From Candidatus Woesearchaeota archaeon (lineage in GTDB: Archaea; Nanobdellota; Nanobdellia; Woesearchaeales; JABIAG01): a stretch of DNA of 19,262 nucleotides. Below, piece by piece: positions 14,964 to 19,262 of this stretch. Under the pieces are notes generated by a model. That model saw only the letters and a list, made by a program, of their open reading frames with translations. It was not told the origin of the DNA and did no database searches. Numbering within the stretch: the first letter of the stretch is position 1; each line of letters starts with the position of its first letter. The translations under genes were made by a program, and so were the position numbers. The stretch lies in the NCBI GenBank assembly GCA_019323235.1, contig JAHWHN010000088.1, forward strand, positions 1-19,262. The letters run 5' to 3'.

Positions 14964-17146
14964 ACAAAAAAGGATTTGTTTATAGTTTTGGAATTGTAAT
15001 TATCACCTTAGTTGTAATAGTTGCAGCAATAATATTTCATTTTCAAAACAAAGACCCAGAAAACTTAGGTCAGACTCAATCTTTAATTTTAGAAACATAT
15101 CAGCAAGCCCAATTAAATATGTTAAAGACGGATTTAAAAGCTAAATTGGCGGCTATAGACACAATTTATTTTTTAGCTAAAAACTCTGGTTTTGTAAGTA
15201 ATGATTGTGGACATTATTATGGGGTTCCATTATTAAGTTATAAGAATTCAATTAATAATTATACTTATTGTAATGAAAGTTTTGATAAACAATTTGAATT
15301 AAAATTTAGAGAGTTCTTTGAAAATAAAGATGGAAAATATGTGTACTTTGCAAAAAAGAAAAACCATTCAATAAAGATTATGGGAATTGCGAAGGAACAA
15401 TCATTTATTGATTTTAATGAAGAAAAAGATTATAGAAAATATTTTTATAAAGATTCTTTTAGCCAAGATTTAGAATATAATTATTATATTTATGATGAAC
15501 AAATCCCTGATTTTATCGAAGAATTAAATAAATACTGTAAAAAATATGAAAATAATAAAATTAGTGATGATTTAGATAATTGTGTTAAAGACTTTGTAAA
15601 TTATTACAATAAAGATAATAGTTTGACGGGAAGTATCTTTGAAATTAAAATAGATGAAAAAACTCTTCAAGATAGAGATATTTTGACTTTTCAAAAAATT
15701 AAGAATTTGGAAGAATCAAATTTTAAATATTGTTATTATGATGTTGGTAAAGAATTTAAGTTCTCCGATTATAGTCTTGCTGAAACAACAATAAGATTTA
15801 CAAATAATGATGGTATGAAAGATTCATCAATATATTTGCAAAGAAATGATGGTTTGTTATCTTATACTGAAAGGTATCCAGTTGATTATGCTTTCTATAG
15901 GGGTGAGTTTAAGAATAATAATGTTTTACCTGTGGATTTAAGAAAATCAAATTTTCAATATAGTTATAATTATAATGAATTAACTCATCAAATAATGGGG
16001 CAAAAAGTAGAAGCAACTGGTATTGATTTATATAAATGTGATAGAGCAAATGAAAACATGGTTTGTTTCTTGGACGCACAAACTGTTTCTGAAAAAGAGG
16101 ATTTCTTAAAATTAAGACCTTGTGAGTTTGAAAATAGAAAATATGTATTTTCTTTGGAAGATAATGAATATTATCCAAGTGAAGGAAAATTAACATATAG
16201 ATTTTCAACATATGTTGAAGATAAAATAGGACCTGAATTTAAAAAAGACTTTTTTGATGTAGTTCCAAAAGATTTTGCTGAAGATGTTGTTTTAATAAAA
16301 TGGCCACACTCTAAATCAAATGATGTTACAACTTATGATATTTTCTTAAATGATGTTTTAATTAAAAAGGTAAATCCTTGGGCAGATCTGAGAATTTATG
16401 ATGAAATCGATTGGAATTATGGTAAAAGACAAAATGATAATGTCTTAGATACTTGCCAGGTTAAAAAAGAAGGCTCTTATTATCAATGCTACTATAGTTT
16501 TGAAGATGGTAAAGGTTTATTAGATGTTAATAATACTTATTTCTTCAAAAACAATAATGAATTTGTTTATGTTTTAGATTTATCTAATTATAATCTTCAG
16601 AAAAATAAAATCAAAATAAGAGTTAATGATGATGATAATAACTTTGTTGAAACAAAAGAAAAAGAAGCTGAACTAGAGGATAGATTACCTCTAATGCCTT
16701 TAGATTATACTCTATTTGTTGACCCAATTACTTATGAAGCTTTATTAGTTAGTAGCGTTTATGGTAATGATCCAATTTACTATTCTGTTGTTTATTCAAC
16801 AATTCCTAACAATCAAAATATGGATGGAAGTACTGATAATGATGACTCTGGTAATTTACTAATATATCATGAAGAGTTAAATGATTTTGATTATTTAGAT
16901 AAAAATATTATGACCACAACTGTGAAAAGCCCAACTTCTACTGGGCAATACATTGGTTCTTATTCCTTATATACAAACGTATATTATGTTCTTCAGCAAG
17001 AGGATGAATCTATGAAATATTTGGAAGAAATTCCTATTGACTTATATGGTCATAAAAAAGTACTAATTAATTCAGAAGTAAATGGAATCCAAGTTAACGG
17101 ACCTTCTGGTGGTTCTGGAATTGTAGATTCTTTAACAAGTTCTTAA
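14960..17146 (+). CDS. Very large pilin-like protein, candidate tip subunit
   Basis: 728 residues. MNKKGFVYSFGIVIITLVVI carries the Lys-Lys-Gly class III motif and a helix to about residue 28. The rest is a large exported region with no further membrane segment: a helix-rich part to about residue 220, then strand-rich domains. Residues about 433-475 (EDVVLIKWPHS, then DVTTYDIFLND) look like a fibronectin type III or similar beta-sandwich. The extreme C-terminus is flexible (NGPSGGSGIVDSLTSS). Cys are scattered and mostly in pairs. Size, multi-domain build and last place in the operon suggest a tip adhesin or the largest minor subunit, by analogy with PilY1-like or large minor pilins; this is inference. 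Confidence 0.87.
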   Translation: MNKKGFVYSFGIVIITLVVIVAAIIFHFQNKDPENLGQTQSLILETYQQAQLNMLKTDLKAKLAAIDTIYFLAKNSGFVSNDCGHYYGVPLLSYKNSINNYTYCNESFDKQFELKFREFFENKDGKYVYFAKKKNHSIKIMGIAKEQSFIDFNEEKDYRKYFYKDSFSQDLEYNYYIYDEQIPDFIEELNKYCKKYENNKISDDLDNCVKDFVNYYNKDNSLTGSIFEIKIDEKTLQDRDILTFQKIKNLEESNFKYCYYDVGKEFKFSDYSLAETTIRFTNNDGMKDSSIYLQRNDGLLSYTERYPVDYAFYRGEFKNNNVLPVDLRKSNFQYSYNYNELTHQIMGQKVEATGIDLYKCDRANENMVCFLDAQTVSEKEDFLKLRPCEFENRKYVFSLEDNEYYPSEGKLTYRFSTYVEDKIGPEFKKDFFDVVPKDFAEDVVLIKWPHSKSNDVTTYDIFLNDVLIKKVNPWADLRIYDEIDWNYGKRQNDNVLDTCQVKKEGSYYQCYYSFEDGKGLLDVNNTYFFKNNNEFVYVLDLSNYNLQKNKIKIRVNDDDNNFVETKEKEAELEDRLPLMPLDYTLFVDPITYEALLVSSVYGNDPIYYSVVYSTIPNNQNMDGSTDNDDSGNLLIYHEELNDFDYLDKNIMTTTVKSPTSTGQYIGSYSLYTNVYYVLQQEDESMKYLEEIPIDLYGHKKVLINSEVNGIQVNGPSGGSGIVDSLTSS

Positions 17147-17161
17147 TAATTTTAGAAAATA

Positions 17162-17277
17162 TGGTGGGGATGCCAGGATTTGAACCCGGATCTGACGGTT
17201 TCTTCAAGGTCATCGAATTTCTTCTCATTATTCCATTACTGGAGCCGACCATTCTAACCAGGTTATACTACATCCCC
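17162..17277 (-). tRNA. tRNA-Trp(CCA) with intron at 37/38
   Basis: Read on the minus strand from 17277: acceptor GGGGATG pairs with CATCCCC, discriminator A, and CCA encoded at 17162-17164. The T arm is CCGGG-TTCAAAT-CCTGG. The D arm has GG at the expected loop place but a weak stem. The anticodon loop C-T-CCA-G puts CCA at 17240-17242. A 39-base intron (17200-17238) after position 37 restores a 74-base tRNA body plus CCA. The anticodon stem is GTCGG/CCGTC with a T-T mismatch at the second pair. The exon-intron pairing around the splice sites gives only three of four pairs in the central helix (CTCC with GAAG), so the bulge-helix-bulge is relaxed. A type II (Leu/Ser) reading does not give a variable arm stem. 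Confidence 0.85.
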
Positions 17278-17306
17278 ATATAACCATATTCTTTGGAAAA
17301 ATTAAT

Positions 17307-17317
17307 GTTTTATAAAT
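17307..17317 (-). promoter_or_regulatory. TATA box for tRNA-Trp
   Basis: On the minus strand ATTTATAAAAC is centred about 35 bases before the mature 5' end of the tRNA. Transcription would begin roughly 9 bases upstream of the mature end, leaving a short leader for RNase P to remove. Confidence 0.5.
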
Positions 17318-17342
17318 GTTATGAGATTATTTATGTATGTAA

Positions 17343-17654
17343 TTACCAATCTACCTTATCTTTTATTTTAACATTTAGTTTATTTGGACATTCTACTATA
17401 TATTTTGCCTTATTTTTAGGAAAATAAATTGTGAATGGGTTAAATTTTTCCTTTATCTCAACAACTTCTTTGTTTTTATTTAAAAAGTATACATTTATTG
17501 GAAAAAATACGAAGAACATGTGTAGACTTACTTTTATTTCCTCTTTAAACTCGAAGATAAGTGTTTTTTTTCTAGAAAACATCAATCCTCTTGCTTTACT
17601 AAACTCGCCCTTACAAACCTTTCCTTCAATCTTAATGACTTCTTTATTCTTCAT
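17343..17654 (-). CDS. DUF192 family protein
   Basis: 103 residues with the DUF192 pattern in order: KARGLMFS near residue 20, a hydrophobic strand (KTLIFEF), then SLHMFFVFFPINVYFLNKN, KEVVEIKE, FNPFTIYFP and AKYIVECP. These correspond to the usual R-GLM, SL-M-N-P-D--F-D, V--I and A-YV-E-P elements. Compared with many family members it lacks an N-terminal signal peptide and has Phe-Phe where MKN is usual, so it is probably cytoplasmic and somewhat divergent. The family has no settled function. Its start overlaps the stop of the upstream putative regulator by 4 bases, so the two are co-expressed and coupled. Confidence 0.87.
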   Translation of the reverse strand: MKNKEVIKIEGKVCKGEFSKARGLMFSRKKTLIFEFKEEIKVSLHMFFVFFPINVYFLNKNKEVVEIKEKFNPFTIYFPKNKAKYIVECPNKLNVKIKDKVDW

Positions 17655-18085
17655 AAATAATATTCCTCATTATTTATTGATATGTCTTTAATTTTATTTA
17701 TTCTTTTTAAATCTTCGATATATCTATAAAAAGTTGCCTTAGAACAGTATTTTTGTTGGTCAACAATAATCTCTTTAACTTCGGGAACTGGTAGGTTTTT
17801 AAGTTCTATTAGTTCTAGGATTTTTTGCTTAATAATTTTCTTCTTATTTTTGTTTAATTTAGAAATCATTTCTTCTTTTAAGTTATCTTTGTTTGAATTA
17901 TTTTCTAGGGTTTGTAATCTATCATTCAGTTTTTTATTATCTGAATTTTGTTCTTCTATTTTTTTCTTTAAATTGGAATTTTCTTTAGAAAGATTATCAA
18001 CCTTTTTACTTAACTCATCCATATCTTTTTTTATCTTAGCAAAACTATCTTTTAATACAGATTTTAATTCTTCCAACTCACCCAT
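17651..18085 (-). CDS. Coiled-coil protein with C-terminal winged-helix-like domain
   Basis: 144 residues. Residues about 5-65 form a long coiled coil (heptads such as MDELSKKVDNLSKENSNLKK), followed by a very basic linker (KLNKNKKKIIKQK). Residues about 87-144 look like a winged helix: helix ILELIELK, then VPEVKEIIVD, a candidate recognition helix SKATFYRYIEDLKRI, and a short wing (DISINNEEYYL). The build suggests an oligomeric DNA-binding protein. It lies directly downstream of the GAGAC arrays, so autoregulation through them is an attractive but unproved idea. It overlaps the DUF192 gene by 4 bases. The start at 18085 is supported by a TATA-like element 26 bases upstream. No named family is assigned. 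Confidence 0.82.
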   Translation of the reverse strand: MGELEELKSVLKDSFAKIKKDMDELSKKVDNLSKENSNLKKKIEEQNSDNKKLNDRLQTLENNSNKDNLKEEMISKLNKNKKKIIKQKILELIELKNLPVPEVKEIIVDQQKYCSKATFYRYIEDLKRINKIKDISINNEEYYL

Positions 18086-18106
18086 TTGATATATTTAGAT
18101 TTGTTT

Positions 18107-18115
18107 TTTTAAAAA
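18107..18115 (-). promoter_or_regulatory. Candidate TATA box of the regulator-DUF192 operon
   Basis: On the minus strand TTTTTAAAA is centred 26 bases before the ATG at 18085, implying a leaderless mRNA. The first GAGAC array starts about 14 bases further upstream, a position where a bound protein could help or block TBP/TFB. Confidence 0.5.
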
Positions 18116-18128
18116 TGTTACTTATTTT

Positions 18129-18179
18129 TGAGACTTTTATGAGACTAGTCTCAGTCTCACTTGAGACTTTTTTGAGACA
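18129..18179. repeat. GAGAC array 1, 11-base phased
   Basis: GAGAC on the plus strand starts at 18130, 18141, 18163 and 18174, that is steps of 11, 22 and 11. In the empty middle slot lie two reverse copies, GTCTC at 18148 and 18154, and the copy at 18141 forms a perfect palindrome GAGACTAGTCTC (18141-18152). The 11-base unit is roughly TGAGACTTTTA. The spacing places sites on the same DNA face, as in operators bound by cooperative oligomers. Confidence 0.85.
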
Positions 18180-18224
18180 AAAAAATCATTTCTAGTGGAA
18201 ATAAGGGGGTCTGTTTCCGATACT

Positions 18225-18275
18225 TGAGACTTTTCCGAGACTGTCTCAATAACCATATGAGACTTTTATGAGACT
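18225..18275. repeat. GAGAC array 2, 11-base phased
   Basis: GAGAC starts at 18226, 18237, 18259 and 18270, repeating the 11, 22, 11 spacing of array 1 exactly, 96 bases further on. The middle slot again holds a reverse copy, GTCTC at 18243, giving GAGACTGTCTC. The array ends 5 bases before the stop of the HKD protein gene. The 45 bases between arrays contain a weak GGAAA/TTTCC inverted repeat (18197-18218) and no other gene-like feature. Confidence 0.85.
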
Positions 18276-18279
18276 TGGT

Positions 18280-19191
18280 CTATTTCGGAATCCGTTCAAA
18301 TTCTTGGTGGAATTCATGGGCTATTTCTTTATTTTGTATGATCAAAATGTTTTCATCATTTCTCTGATTGCCTGACTCGGTGGGGTTCATACTTCCCATA
18401 ATCACAATTTCTTCATCAATTATGAAAACCTTGTGATGCATAGTGTTTGGGTTATTATCTGGGTAAACCTTAATATGATTTTTTAAGTAATCATATTGGT
18501 TGTAATTCATATTGATTCTTTTTCTTTCAAGAACTCCTTGGACGTCAAGAGTTTTACCCTTTTTTACTAATATTTCGGCAATTTCTTTGTCTGTAAATGA
18601 AAAAGCCATAAAGTAGATACTTTTTTTGGCCATATTTAATTTATCGAGAATCTTTCCCTTACAATCATCATCTGGACAGAAATAATTCTCCCAAGTTTCA
18701 TTATTTATTTTAAATACTGGATTTTTAACCCTTTTACCTAATCCATAATTCCCGGATTTCATTTCATTAAACTCATCAAGATAATTTTTGGCTAAACTTT
18801 TAGATTCGACGTAAATCATATTATTATCATTCTTATAGAAACCATTATCTGTTGGATTCATACTTCCAGTAATTATTGCCTTTTCATCAATAATACAAAA
18901 CTTATTGTGCATAGAATATTTGTTCTTATCTTTAATGCCATAATTATTATAGTTTTCTTTCTCAATTATTAATTCGGCTTTCTTATCCCTTAGTATTTTT
19001 AATAATTCCTCATCAATATCATAAAATGCACATTTTAGTTCTTTAGAGTCATTTAATATTTGAATTACTTTAATTAAATCTTCATCAAACATGACTTTAA
19101 TTTCAACATTGTTCTCATAAGGAATATTCAATTCAGGCTTATAAGCACAACCAACTAATAATATAATTAAAAGCATAAGTATTTTTTTCAT
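18280..19191 (-). CDS. Phospholipase D-superfamily (HKD) lipoprotein
   Basis: 303 residues. The N-terminus MKKILMLLIILLVGC is a lipoprotein signal with Cys15 as the likely lipidated residue, so the enzyme should be anchored outside the cell membrane. Two HKD motifs are complete: MHNKFCIIDEKAIITGSMN (His95, Lys97, Asp102, Gly109-Ser110) and MHHKVFIIDEEIVIMGSMN (His252, Lys254, Asp259). Two motifs in one chain form one active site in this superfamily. The size is close to compact PLD-type nucleases and phosphodiesterases (such as Nuc-like enzymes, duplicated) rather than large phospholipases, so a secreted nuclease or a phosphodiesterase acting on lipids or cell wall are both possible. A candidate TATA box lies 28 bases upstream; the GAGAC arrays follow its stop. 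Confidence 0.9.
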   Translation of the reverse strand: MKKILMLLIILLVGCAYKPELNIPYENNVEIKVMFDEDLIKVIQILNDSKELKCAFYDIDEELLKILRDKKAELIIEKENYNNYGIKDKNKYSMHNKFCIIDEKAIITGSMNPTDNGFYKNDNNMIYVESKSLAKNYLDEFNEMKSGNYGLGKRVKNPVFKINNETWENYFCPDDDCKGKILDKLNMAKKSIYFMAFSFTDKEIAEILVKKGKTLDVQGVLERKRINMNYNQYDYLKNHIKVYPDNNPNTMHHKVFIIDEEIVIMGSMNPTESGNQRNDENILIIQNKEIAHEFHQEFERIPK

Positions 19192-19214
19192 GAAATTACA
19201 TTCTTTTAATAATT

Positions 19215-19223
19215 CATAAATAA
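19215..19223 (-). promoter_or_regulatory. Candidate TATA box of the HKD lipoprotein gene
   Basis: On the minus strand TTATTTATG is centred about 28 bases before the ATG at 19191, the same spacing as other leaderless genes here. No ribosome site precedes the ATG. The remaining bases to the window end hold nothing else recognisable. Confidence 0.4.
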
Positions 19224-19262
19224 TCTCTAAAGAAAATCGGTTTTTTTCTAATTAAATTGTAA

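Noticed and set aside
17162..17277. Type II tRNA (Leu or Ser) with a long variable arm
   Set aside because: The extra bases do not form a variable-arm stem, whereas removing 39 bases after position 37 gives a normal-length tRNA with anticodon CCA.
17850..18089. Plus-strand Phe/Leu/Ser-rich frame opposite the coiled-coil gene
   Set aside because: It is a shadow of the Lys/Glu-rich coiled coil on the minus strand, with composition expected from the complement.
18129..18275. CRISPR array or plasmid-type replication origin
   Set aside because: The repeat unit is only 5-11 bases with no 30-base spacers, and no Cas or initiator gene is present; an operator-like array fits better.

Overview
The window is strongly AT-rich and looks archaeal, most probably from a DPANN lineage of the Woesearchaeota/Pacearchaeota type. 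The evidence is: archaeal TATA boxes (TTTATATA-like) placed about 25-28 bases before start codons, many genes with no ribosome binding site, a tRNA-Trp with an intron at the archaeal 37/38 position and an encoded CCA, and a long series of small proteins with class III (type IV pilin/archaellin-like) N-termini of the form (M)NKKG/A followed by a hydrophobic helix. The lineage is inferred from protein style; no marker gene is present to prove it.

Layout. (1) 1-4808, plus strand: the 3' part of a giant surface protein with Ig-like modules, two Cys-rich repeats, a calcium-binding TSP3-like stalk, one membrane helix and a charged cytoplasmic tail. (2) 4805-5572: a two-helix membrane protein whose charged cytoplasmic tail ends in the same motif as its neighbour. 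(3) 5585-17146, plus strand: 17 consecutive genes, all encoding single-pass proteins with an N-terminal membrane helix, most with Cys-containing outer domains. Sizes run from 31 to 728 residues. Candidate promoters divide this block into sub-units beginning at about 8339, 10753, 11528 and 12699. (4) 17162-17277, minus strand: tRNA-Trp(CCA) with a 39-base intron. (5) 17343-18085, minus: a DUF192 protein and, overlapping it, a coiled-coil plus winged-helix-like putative regulator. (6) 18129-18275: two arrays of the pentamer GAGAC with strict 11-base phasing, just upstream of the regulator gene's TATA box. (7) 18280-19191, minus: a lipoprotein with two HKD (phospholipase D-type) motifs.

How it may fit together. 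The plus-strand block reads as one dedicated cell-surface structure: a large adhesin-like protein, a membrane partner sharing its cytoplasmic tail motif, and a set of pilin-like subunits. The small subunit at 10753 has the strongest expression signals and is the best candidate for the major subunit. The 728-residue protein at the end is the best candidate for a tip or adhesive subunit. No assembly ATPase, TadC/PilC-like platform or prepilin peptidase is in the window, so any assembly machinery must lie elsewhere. The most unusual non-coding element is the GAGAC array, which looks like a multi-site operator for an unknown DNA-binding protein, possibly the adjacent regulator.
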